From: JAJFUI01 sp039698035
Lineage (GTDB): Bacteria > Planctomycetota > Planctomycetia > Pirellulales > Thermoguttaceae
Length of the DNA stretch: 64,000 nucleotides
Assembly: GCA_039698035.1 (NCBI GenBank)
Contig: JBDKSW010000014.1
Location: 248,001 to 312,000, forward strand
Direction: 5' to 3'
Shown: piece by piece, positions 43,642 to 53,400 of the stretch
Layout of the letters: each line of letters begins with the position of its first letter
How positions within the stretch are numbered: position 1 is the first letter of the stretch
Position numbers and translations under genes: made by a program
The notes under the pieces: model-generated
What the model saw: only the letters and a program-made list of their open reading frames with translations
What the model was told of the DNA's origin: nothing
Database searches by the model: none

Positions 43642-45078
43642 ATGATTGCAACTGCCTCGACCGAACCCGAGAACGAAGATGTCGCCGCCAGCGTTTCTCC
43701 GCGTATGAAACACCTGGAGCGACGTTTGCTCGAGGCCTTCGACGAACTGTGGGACAGCTTTGTCGATCCGGCCGACGCCGTGTGCGACGTCGATGGCACT
43801 CCCTGGAGTCCCCTAGGCGTGGAAGGCCGGGGACCGATGGCCGGCATGCCGTTCGTCAACGAGCAGCAACTCGGACTGATTCGCGACCAGTGTCGCGCGC
43901 TGGCCGTCGTGAACGAATTCGCCATCAACGGTCACGAGAACCGAATCAGCTACATCGTCGGCAGCGGACACATCTATCGGGTTGTCCCACGCAGGGGCCA
44001 GCCTGTCGACGAACCGCTCCTCCGCGACGTTCAGACCGTGGTGGACGACTTCGTTCAGCTCAATCAGTGGCAGCAGCGGCAGCAGGAGATCGTCCGCCGC
44101 CAAGACCGCGACGGCGAATGTTTTCTCCGGCTGTTTCCGGCGGCCGACGGCACGACGCGCATCCGTTTTGTCGAGCCGGCCGAGGTGGCGACCCCACTGG
44201 ACCGCGCGACCGACCCGTCGGCGACGTTCGGCGTGCAGACCGACCCCGAGGACGTAGAAACCGTTCTTGGCTACTGGATCGGCGGACGCATGGTCGATGC
44301 GGCCGAGATTCAGCACCGAAAGGCGAACGTCGACGCCAACGTGAAGCGAGGGCTACCCCTGTTCTTCCCGGTGCGCAAGAATCTGCGGCGCGCCGAAAAA
44401 CTGCTGCGCAACATGAGCATCGTGGCCGAGATTCAGTCCGCCATCGCCATCATCCGCAAGCATCAGGCCGTCACGGCGGCTGGCCTGGCCGATTTCGTCG
44501 CTGCCAGCGCCGACGTAAGCGTACACCAACCGACGACCGGACGCACGAGCCATTACCGGAGGTACGCCCCCGGGACGATCCTCGACGCGGCCGCCGGAAC
44601 CGACTATCAGTTTCCGGCCGCCGGCATCGACGCGGCCCGTTATGTCACCGTGCTGCAAGCCGAGCTGAGGGCCGTTGCCAGCCGATTGGTCATGCCCGAG
44701 TTCATGCTCAGCAGCGACGCCAGCAATGCCAACTACTCATCGACGATGGTGGCCGAGGGCCCGGCGGTCAAGATGTTCGAACGCCTGCAACATGAAATGA
44801 TCGCCAACGACCTAGCGTTGCTTCGCCGGGTCATTTCCCACGCCGTCTCCGCCGGGCGGCTCCCGCTCGACGCCCTCTCGAACGTCAGTGTTCAAGGCAT
44901 TCCGCCGCGGCTGGCCGTGCGCGATCGCCTGAAAGAGGCGCAGGCCGACCAGATTCTCGTCCGCAACGGGGCCATGTCGGTCCAAACGATGGCCATGCAC
45001 AACGGGCTCGATCCCGAGCAAGAGCAACAACTTTTGCAGCGCCACGATGCGGTGGCCGATGCGTCGACGGACCAATAG
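43642..45078 (+). CDS. Phage portal-like protein, isolated
   Basis: 478 residues from the ATG at 43642; the open frame continues upstream to 43510 but that part lacks coding character. The sequence resembles lambda-family portal proteins: an N-terminal alpha/beta part (RDQCRALAVVNEFAINGHENRISYIVGSG), REIVRRQDRDGECFL-type text, RKNLRRAEKLLRNMSIVAEIQSA, and LSSDASNANYSSTMVAEGPAVKMFERLQ near the C-terminus. Portals form the ring through which phage DNA is packaged. No terminase, capsid, protease or tail gene lies on either side; both neighbours are ordinary chromosomal genes on the other strand. It may be a prophage remnant or a recruited gene. Base composition does not differ visibly from its surroundings. 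Confidence 0.75.
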   Translation: MIATASTEPENEDVAASVSPRMKHLERRLLEAFDELWDSFVDPADAVCDVDGTPWSPLGVEGRGPMAGMPFVNEQQLGLIRDQCRALAVVNEFAINGHENRISYIVGSGHIYRVVPRRGQPVDEPLLRDVQTVVDDFVQLNQWQQRQQEIVRRQDRDGECFLRLFPAADGTTRIRFVEPAEVATPLDRATDPSATFGVQTDPEDVETVLGYWIGGRMVDAAEIQHRKANVDANVKRGLPLFFPVRKNLRRAEKLLRNMSIVAEIQSAIAIIRKHQAVTAAGLADFVAASADVSVHQPTTGRTSHYRRYAPGTILDAAAGTDYQFPAAGIDAARYVTVLQAELRAVASRLVMPEFMLSSDASNANYSSTMVAEGPAVKMFERLQHEMIANDLALLRRVISHAVSAGRLPLDALSNVSVQGIPPRLAVRDRLKEAQADQILVRNGAMSVQTMAMHNGLDPEQEQQLLQRHDAVADASTDQ

Positions 45079-45111
45079 GTTGCGGGGTCCGGCGTCTTCC
45101 GGCTTGCCGCC

Positions 45112-46620
45112 CTAGTCGAACACGCCGTGCAAGAACCATTGCCCATCCCGCAAGCGGCGAAAAAGCCAGTAACGGCAGCCGTCCGTGGTCTCGACGCGGA
45201 AATAGTCGCGACCGATCGGCCGGCCGCGCCACCAACCGGTCTCGATGCGCTCGGGACCCCAATGCCGTGCAATCCGGAGCTCTCGGCCGCCCAGCCGGAA
45301 TCGCCGCGGCGAGAATCTTGGCGCAGGCGTCTCACCGACATCGAACAGCACCGACGCCCCACCGCCGCAATCGAGCAACCGGGGCCTCGGCAACAACCGC
45401 AACGGACGCGGCGGCAATTTTCCAGGTTCATCTCGCTCGGATTGGCCTCTCGCGCGCTCGCCATTCTTTCTCGCCGCACGACGACGCCGGTTTCCCACAA
45501 GCGGATCGACATGCCAAGCCAATTCCGGCTGAGCCTCGGGACACAACCGCACGCCAAGCACGGCGTCCGCTCCGAGCCGGCTGCCGAGCCGCTCGACGAG
45601 CATGGTCCAATGCCGGGAACGCTGCTCTGGCTTTTCTCCGCATGCGCCGCCTGCCGGACCAACACGGCCGAGATCAAATAAGGTTGTTTGTCGTGGCCGT
45701 TCTCGCGGCGCGGTCAGCGTGGCCGCCACCTCGATCGCCCGAACCGGCGAGGCAATCCGCAGCCGGTCCAATTGGAGCAGCACCAATTCAAACAAGTGGG
45801 CACTGACGTTCGAGGGCTGGAACAGGCCGACTGAAATAGTGCGTCTTCGACCGCCTCGCTCGTCCACCGCGAGGCTGACCGTGGCAGCCAGTTCGAAATC
45901 CAACCGACATTCCAGCCGCAATGCGCCCTGACCGCTGTCGGCCAGTTGGGCGGCCAACTGCTCGACGAGCCGCTGGAGCACCGCTTCAATCATTTCCCGA
46001 TTGGCGATCGGATCGTCGTCCGACCACCGAGCCGCAAATTGCCTCGGGGACGGGCTGGCCGGCACGGGTTCATCGAGCCGCCCAAACGCCTGATCGAGCC
46101 GTCGCAGCAACAACGGTCCAAATCGCGACAAAAACCCTTCACGCGGCAAGGCCTCGAGCTGCCCGACGCTCTGAAGTCCCAACTCGTGGAGCACTCGCAC
46201 GGTCTCGGCCGACAGCCGCAAGGCCTCGACGGGCAGCCGCTCGAGAAAGGCGGCCGTTTTGCCGGGTGCAATTATTAGGAACGCCGCCGAACCGCTCTCA
46301 AGGGGACCGTGGAATCCATATCGAGCGCCGGCCCAGGCGGCCCCCAACGTGTCCGCCACCGCACCACGAACCGATCGCCCAAACGATGATGCCAAGTCGG
46401 CGGCCACCGCGTTGCACAGCGATGGCTCGCCGCCAAACAGATGGGCCACGCCGCCGATGTCCAGCAGCAGGCTGTCGCCATCGGTTGCATCCCAACCGAC
46501 CAACGGACTGAACCGGCCGCATCGCTGGGCAATCCGCCGCTTCACGCCCGCGACACGCTCTTTACTGTCCGCTAGCAACGTGCAAGCGTCGTTCCAGCGA
46601 ACGCACGCGATTCGTTTCAT
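45112..46620 (-). CDS. imuB: ImuB-like Y-family polymerase homologue
   Basis: 502 residues. FSPLVGWDATDGDSLLLDIGGVAHLFGGE is the ImuB/DinB-like palm segment; LHELGLQSVGQLEALPREGFLSRFG is the helix-hairpin-helix region, and the C-terminus ends with YWLFRRLRDGQWFLHGVFD. ImuB is a polymerase-like scaffold for mutagenic repair with ImuA and DnaE2. The N-terminus is odd: after MKRIACVRW it goes almost straight to the palm segment, so about 60 residues usual in the family (first palm strand and fingers) appear to be missing. It overlaps imuA by 59 bp, an unusually large overlap that may result from a deletion. Confidence 0.82.
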   Translation of the reverse strand: MKRIACVRWNDACTLLADSKERVAGVKRRIAQRCGRFSPLVGWDATDGDSLLLDIGGVAHLFGGEPSLCNAVAADLASSFGRSVRGAVADTLGAAWAGARYGFHGPLESGSAAFLIIAPGKTAAFLERLPVEALRLSAETVRVLHELGLQSVGQLEALPREGFLSRFGPLLLRRLDQAFGRLDEPVPASPSPRQFAARWSDDDPIANREMIEAVLQRLVEQLAAQLADSGQGALRLECRLDFELAATVSLAVDERGGRRRTISVGLFQPSNVSAHLFELVLLQLDRLRIASPVRAIEVAATLTAPRERPRQTTLFDLGRVGPAGGACGEKPEQRSRHWTMLVERLGSRLGADAVLGVRLCPEAQPELAWHVDPLVGNRRRRAARKNGERARGQSERDEPGKLPPRPLRLLPRPRLLDCGGGASVLFDVGETPAPRFSPRRFRLGGRELRIARHWGPERIETGWWRGRPIGRDYFRVETTDGCRYWLFRRLRDGQWFLHGVFD

Positions 46621-47269
46621 CGTCGAGTTCCACCTCCACACTCTGACCGGCCGTCGCACCACGACACCGCAGCACGGTGATCCGCAGACACGGCCCCTCG
46701 CAGGCAATTCCCGGCAGCGGCTCGACCAGCAATCGCACGTCGGCCCAAGACGGCTCGGAGCGAACGGCCGCGGGCCGCAACAGCAGCCCCAGCGTGCCGC
46801 CCTGCTCGGCAGCCAACTGCCAACGGCGAAGGGTTCGCACGTCGCTTGTCCGGGGCCAAATCAAGACGGCCGCCACGGCCACCGAACGCAACAGTTGGTC
46901 GGCCGCCCAATCGTGATCGGCAACGTCCTGCGGCCGAACGAGGAGCAACTGCTCGGTGGAAATCCCCAGGCGAATCGCCGCGGGCGGATAAAAATCACCT
47001 CGCCAATCAAGCACGGCCAACGGCCCGGCCGATTTTTCACAGGCCTCACGGGCGGCCAACAGCGACAACGCGACCGTCCCACCCCCCTCATCACCCGCAA
47101 GCCACTCAACCAACGTCCCTCGCCGAAACCCCTTCTCCGGGAGCAGTTGGTCCAACACCTCGCAGCCGCTCGACAGTCGTTTCTCGCGGCCTGATTGCCG
47201 CCGAGTCTCCAGCCGGGCAACCCGTCGCCGCAACTCGTCGAGCCCGATGACTCCGGTCCGCGATTCCAC
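46562..47269 (-). CDS. imuA: ImuA-like RecA-fold protein
   Basis: 235 residues. The GTG start at 47269 is chosen because GGAGG at 47285-47281 is about 9 nt upstream; a GTG at 47278 would touch it. The protein shows a RecA-like core with CEVLDQLLPEKGFRRGTLVEWL, a degenerate P-loop region (GDEGGGTVALSLLAA), AVLDWRGDFYPPAA and LLVRPQDVADHDWAADQLLR. ImuA works with ImuB and DnaE2 in error-prone translesion synthesis, commonly under SOS control. DnaE2 is not in this window. Confidence 0.82.
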   Translation of the reverse strand: MESRTGVIGLDELRRRVARLETRRQSGREKRLSSGCEVLDQLLPEKGFRRGTLVEWLAGDEGGGTVALSLLAAREACEKSAGPLAVLDWRGDFYPPAAIRLGISTEQLLLVRPQDVADHDWAADQLLRSVAVAAVLIWPRTSDVRTLRRWQLAAEQGGTLGLLLRPAAVRSEPSWADVRLLVEPLPGIACEGPCLRITVLRCRGATAGQSVEVELDDETNRVRSLERRLHVASGQ

Positions 47270-47289
47270 GACCAACACCCTCCAAGATA

Positions 47290-47318
47290 AGTGTACGCAT
47301 GTATATTTCCCTTGTCAA
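47290..47318 (-). promoter_or_regulatory. Predicted imuA-imuB promoter with an embedded inverted repeat
   Basis: On the minus strand, a perfect TTGACA (47318-47313) and TACACT (47295-47290) are 17 bp apart. Inside the spacer is TAC-GCAT-GTA (47294-47303), an imperfect inverted repeat of the size of an SOS operator. The promoter is well supported by spacing; the operator is a guess. Confidence 0.5.
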
Positions 47319-47434
47319 GGATGGTATCGGCACGAAAATAGTCGACGGGAACTTTAATCCGATGACCAGCGTCTATTTTTGTGGACGGGAAAAGTTGTCC
47401 CCCATTGGTAAACCATACCCCCAAGGATCTTCGC

Positions 47435-50400
47435 ATGAACACGGCCCGATGGTTCCGCTGGCTCTCGCCCCTCGTGCTCATGGCAGTGGCGTCTTCCACC
47501 CCGGCCTCCGAAAATCAGGGACAACGTGCTCTCATGCAACAAGCGTTCAACGACGGCAACTTCAAGGACGCCTACGAGGGCTTCCGATCGCTGGCGATCG
47601 ATCCCGCGAATGACACGGACCGGGTGGGCAGCGATCTGGAGATGGCCGTTCGGTGCCTCGTTCAGCTTGACCGCCAAGATGAGATTGACGCCTTGCTGGA
47701 AAAGGCCATCCGGTCGCATGGTCAAAATTGGCGGCTCCTTTTGAGCGCCGCGCAGAGTTACACTGCCAACACCGTGGCCCATCACGGTTTCCTGGTGGCC
47801 GGCGCGTTCCAGCGCGGCCCCAAACGGGGCGGCGGGCAGCCCGTCGGCAGCGACGAACGGGATCGTGTCCGCGCGCTGCAACTCATGGTGCAGGCCATGC
47901 CGCTGGTCTTGAAGGACGAGCACTCGAAAGATGTGAGCGATTTTTTCCTCCACTTCGTGGACGTGCTCGGCTTCGATCGCAGCGGCGGCCAGGCCTGGCG
48001 ACTCCAATACCTGAGCGATCTCAAGGTCCTGCCGGACTATGAACAGGGTGGCCGGCGTTGGGGTTGGCGTCCGACCGAGGAGTCGCGGGGCGCGCCGGTC
48101 GACGCCGAGGGCCGCCCGATCTTCTACCACGTTCCGACGAGCCTCGACGCCGCGGAGAACGACGGCCAGCGGTGGCGCTGGTGCCTTCAACAGGTGGCCG
48201 AGCGCGATCCCGAGCGGCTCAACTCGGCCCGCATGCGGCTGGCCAGCTTCCTGGAAAGCCAGTTTGGCGTCCACACGATTGCTGACGCGGGGTGGCCCTT
48301 TGGTCGTGAGCAAACCGACGACACCCGCGAGGATCAAACCGGTCCCTACGCGTTGCACACGCTTGCCGAGAACGAAACGATCGCCCGACTTGCCACCGGC
48401 ATCCGGCGATTCTCGCTCCCGGACGAATTCAACCCCATCAAGATTTATCAGGCGATGGCCAACGACGACGGCGATGCCAAGTCGCGCATCGACGCCCTTG
48501 AATCTCTGGCCCGAGTCTTCGAGAACCGCCGCCAATACCCCAAGGCGGCCGGTTATTGGCGCCGCCTGCTCGACGACTTCCCAGATGAAAAGCAGGAACG
48601 GCGTGAGAGCTGGCGGTTGCGGCTCGACCGGATCGTCGGCGCTTGGGGCCGCTTTGAACCGAACCAGACACAGCCGGCCGGCTGCGACGCGACGCTCGAA
48701 TACCGCTTCCGCAACGGTCGCCAAGTCACCTTCACGGCCCACCAGCTCAACACCGAAGAACTGCTGGCCGACATCAAGGCCTATCTGAAGTCGAATCCCA
48801 GAGAGCTCGATTGGGGGCAGCTCAATCTCGACAATCTGGGCTATCGCATCGTGCGAGACAACCAGCGGCAGTACTTGGGGCCGGAGGTCGCCCGGTGGCA
48901 ATTGACGCTCGAGCCGCGGCAGAACCACTTCGACACGCGAACGACCGTCGCGACACGGCTTCAGAAGCCCGGCGCGTATCTGGTCGAGGCCCAAATGGCC
49001 GGCGGCAACACGTGTTTTGTCGTCGTTTGGGTTGACGACACGGTGATTCTGAAGAAGCCGCTCGATGGCAAGACCTACTACTTCGTGGCCGACGCGGCGA
49101 CCGGCCGCCCGGTGCCCAACGCCAACGTGGAGTTCTTCGGCTGGCAGCATGGCCGCGTCAATCGGGCCCGGCCGCCGGCGACCATAACCCGGCAATTCGC
49201 GGAACGGACGGACGCCAACGGCCAAGTGATTCCCGACCCCGACCAGCAAGTCGCCGACTGCCAGTGGCTCATCACGGCGAGAACGGCCGAGGGCCGTTTC
49301 GCCTATCTCGGCTTCACCCGGATCTGGCGTGGCGTGCGCCGGGACGCGCGCTACGACGCCACGAAAGCGTACGCACTCACGGATCGACCGGTCTATCGGC
49401 CCGAACAGAAGGTCCACTACAAGTTCTGGATCGGCCGCGCCCGGTATGACGCGCCCGAGACGTGCGAGTTCGCCAACCGTGACGTTGCAGTGGAGGTGCA
49501 CAATCCGAAGGGAGACAAGGTCCTTTCCGAGACGAAGCGGACCGACGCCTTTGGCGGCATCGAAGGGGACTACCTCATTCCGGCCGACGCGACACTCGGC
49601 GTCTTTGCGATTGTCGCCAAGCTGCCCCACCGAAACGTGCAACTTGGCGGCGGCCGATTCCGCGTCGAGGAGTACAAGAAACCCGAGTTCGAGGTGACCG
49701 TGGATGCGCCGGCCACGCCGATCATTCTCGGCCAGAAAATCACGGCCACGATCAAGGCGCGATACTACTTCGGCTCGCCGGTCACTCAGGCCAAGGTGAA
49801 GTGCAAGGTGATCAGAACCAGCCGCGACGAACCGTGGTTTCCAGCGGCTTCCTGGGATTGGCTCTACGGTCCGGGCTATGGGTGGTTTGCTAGCGATTAC
49901 GATTGGTATCCCGGCTGGCAGTCGTGGGGCTGTCCGCGTCCAGCGCCTGCATGGTGGCCGCGTCGCCAAAGCCCGCCCGAAGTGGTCGTGGAGCAAGAGG
50001 TTCCCATGGGGCCCGACGGCGTCGTCAACGTCGAGATCGACACGGCGGTCGCCAAGGCAATCCATCCCGACCAGGACCACGCCTACACGATCACGGCCGA
50101 GGTCGTGGACGCATCGCGCCGCACGATCGTCGGCACGGGCAACGTGCTGGTCGCTCGCAAACCGTTCACCGTCCAGGCCTGGCTCGATCGCGGTTACCTT
50201 CGTGTCGGCGACGCGGCGACCGCTCATTTTTCGGCCCGCACGCTCGATGGTCGCCCCGTCCAAGGCCACGGCGAGCTGCGGTTGTTGAAGATTGCCTACC
50301 GGGAAGGCAAGCCGGTGGAAACGCCCGTCCAAACGTGGACGCTCGACACGGATGCCGAAGGGCTGGCCTCGCAGCAACTCATGGCTTCGCAGTCGGGGCA

Positions 50401-53400
50401 GTATCGCCTCTCGTACAAGCTGACGTCTCAACTCGCCTCGCCCGCAAGCGGGAAAGGGGTCGAGGGGACGGCAATCGGCCCTCCCTCGAAGCGAGCGGAG
50501 ACAACAACCGCCACGATCGAAGGCGGCTGCGTCTTCACCATCGTCGGCGACCAATTCGACGGTTCGCAGTTCCGCTTCAACCACCTGGAACTGATCCCCG
50601 ACAAGCGGGAATACGCCCCGGGCGACGCGGTCAAGCTCCAGATCAACACCGACCGCCCTGGCAGCACGGTTCTGCTGTTTGTCCGACCGGTCAACGGCGT
50701 CTACTTGCAGCCCAAGGTTCTCCACCTCGATGGCAAGAGCGTCATCGAGGAGATCGGCGTCGCGGCGCGGGACATGCCAAATTTCTTCATCGAAGCCGAT
50801 ACGATTGCCGACGGTCGGCTCTACACCGAAGTCCGGCAAATATTCGTCCCGCCCGAGAAGCGAATCCTGAACGTCGAGATTCAGCCCGGCCGCGCCGACT
50901 TGCAACCGGCGGCAGTCTACAAGCCGGGCGAAAAGGCCAAGGTTCTTCTCAAACTGACCGATCTGGCCGGCCGCCCGTTCGTCGGCTCGAGCGTCGTGGC
51001 CATTTACGACAAGTCGCTTGAATACGTTTCCGGTGGCAGCAACGTGCCAGACATCCGGGAGTTCTTCTGGCGTTGGCGGCGTCATCACGAACCGCAAGGC
51101 GAATCGACCCTCGACCGTTGGTTCCCCAATACCGCGCCGCCCAACACCATCGGCATGGAAGACCTCGGTGGTTTCGATATTCCTTTCGACGACGCAGAGC
51201 CAAAACGTCGGTTTGAAGCCGGCGCGAACGGCATGGGGGCCATGCCGCGCATGGCTGCCAGCCCCGCCACGGCAGCGCGCCCGAGCGATGCGGCGCCACG
51301 GATCGAGCCGACCGTTCGCAGGAAGTTCGCGGACACGGCCCTTTGGGTCGGCGCCGTGACGACCGCCGCAGACGGCACGGCCCAGGTCTCGCTCGACATG
51401 CCCGACAATCTGACCACGTGGCGTATCAAGGTCTGGGCGCTCGGCCAGGGCACGCGCGTCGGCCAAGGCTTTGCCGACGTGATCACTCGCAAGGACCTGA
51501 TCGTCCGGCTGGAATCGCCGCGGTTCTTTGTGCAAAGCGATGAGGTCGTGCTGTCGGCCATTGCGCACAACTACCTGAAGACCAAAAAACATGTGCGTCT
51601 GGTTCTGGAACTCGAAGGCGGCCGTCTGGAGCCGCTGTTGCCGGTGCGCCGCGAGCTGGTCCGGCCCGACACCGTCCTCCTGTCGCCCGAAGGTCAGTCC
51701 AGGGAGATCGAACCCAACGGCGAGGCCCGCGTCGATTGGCGCGTCAAAGTTCTCGAAGAGGGCCACGCGATCGTTCGCGTCAAAGCGTTGACCGACGAAG
51801 AGTCCGACGCGATGGAGCAGCGGTTCCCGTGCTATGTCCACGGGATGCCCAAGACCGAGTCGTACAGCGGCGCGCTCGGGCGGCAGGACACGTCCGGCCG
51901 GTTCACATTCACGATTCCCGAAAAGCGTCGGCCCGAGCAGTCGCGTCTTGAAGTGCGCTGGTCGCCCACGCTGGCTGGCGCGATGATCGACGCGCTGCCG
52001 TACCTGGTCGATTATCCCTATGGCTGCACCGAGCAAACGTTGAATCGGTTCCTGCCGACCGTGCTTACGCAGAAGATTTTGTTGGAGATGGAAGGAAAAG
52101 CGGGGCATGGCGGGGCCGCCCTCACCGCCAGCCCCTCTCCCGCAAATGAGCGAGGAAAAGACGGCGATCGCAACGCGCGGCAGGTTGCCAACCGCCTCAA
52201 CAAGCGCATCTTCGACCAGGCCGAAGTCACGCGCATGGTCAAGCAGGGCGTCGAACGGCTCACGGAAATGCAATGCTCCGACGGCGGCTGGGGTTGGTTC
52301 TCCGGCTGGGGCGAACACTCGGACGCACATACCACGGCGCTGGTCGTCCACGGGCTGCAAATCGCCCAGCAGAACGGCGTCGCCCTGGTGCCGGGCGTCC
52401 TCGAACGGGGCGTCGCATGGCTCGTCCGCTATGAGGCCGAGCAACTCGAGTTGCTCAACCGTGCGGCCGAACAGCACGATCAGCCGATCGACCGGCGGCC
52501 ACGCAAGGCGTCGGCCGACAATCTGGACGCCTTCGTCGCCATGGTGCTGACGGACGCCGGGCAGCCAAACGCCGAGATGCGGGACTTTCTCTACCGCGAC
52601 CGCACCCGGCTGGCCGTCTATGCGCTGACAATGTACGGTATGGCCCTGGAACAGCAAGGCGAAAAGCAAAAGCTCGCGATGGTCCTCCGCAACCTCGGGC
52701 AGTATGTCCAAGAGGACGAAGAGAACCAAACCGCTTGGCTGCGATTGCCGCAAGACAGTTGGTGGCACTGGTATGGCAGCGAGTTCGAGGCCCACGCCTA
52801 CTACCTGAAGCTGCTGGCCCGCACCGATCCGCACGGTTCACTGGCCCCGCGGATCGTCAAATATCTGCTGAACAACCGCAAGCACGCGACCTATTGGAAC
52901 TCGACCCGCGACACGGCATTGTGCATCGAGGCGATGGCCGACTTTCTCCGTCGCAGCGGCGAGAACCGACCGCAGGTCGCCGTCGAGGTCTACTTCGATG
53001 GCCGCCTCCAGAAGACGGTCGAGATCACGCCGCACAATCTCTTCACGTTCGATAATCGGTTCGTCCTCGAAGGCCACGCCCTCGCGACCGGCCAACACAC
53101 GATCGAGCTTCGCAAGCAGGGCGTCGGCCCGCTCTATTACACCGGCTGCTTGAGCACCTTCACGCTCGAAGACTTCATTCATCGGGCCGGCTTGGAGATC
53201 AAGGTGAACCGCAAGTATTACAAGCTGATCGGCTCGTCCAAGCTGGAAAAGGCGGCCGGCTCTCGCGGCCAACCCGTCGAGCAGCGCACCGAGAAATACG
53301 CGCGTGAAGAGCTTGCGTCAGACGCCCAGCTCAAGAGCGGCGACCTGGTCGAGATCGAGTTGGAGATCGACAGCAAGAACGACTACGAGCATCTGATCTT

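Noticed and set aside
47344..47400. GGGAAAAGTTGTCCC-like inverted repeat before the alpha-2-macroglobulin gene
   Set aside because: The arms are only three bases and nothing similar stands near related genes in the window; too weak to call an operator.
47354..52834. An 1,826-codon minus-strand frame
   Set aside because: Antisense to the alpha-2-macroglobulin gene, whose sense product has clear domains and a thioester. The open antisense frame results from GC-rich codon use.
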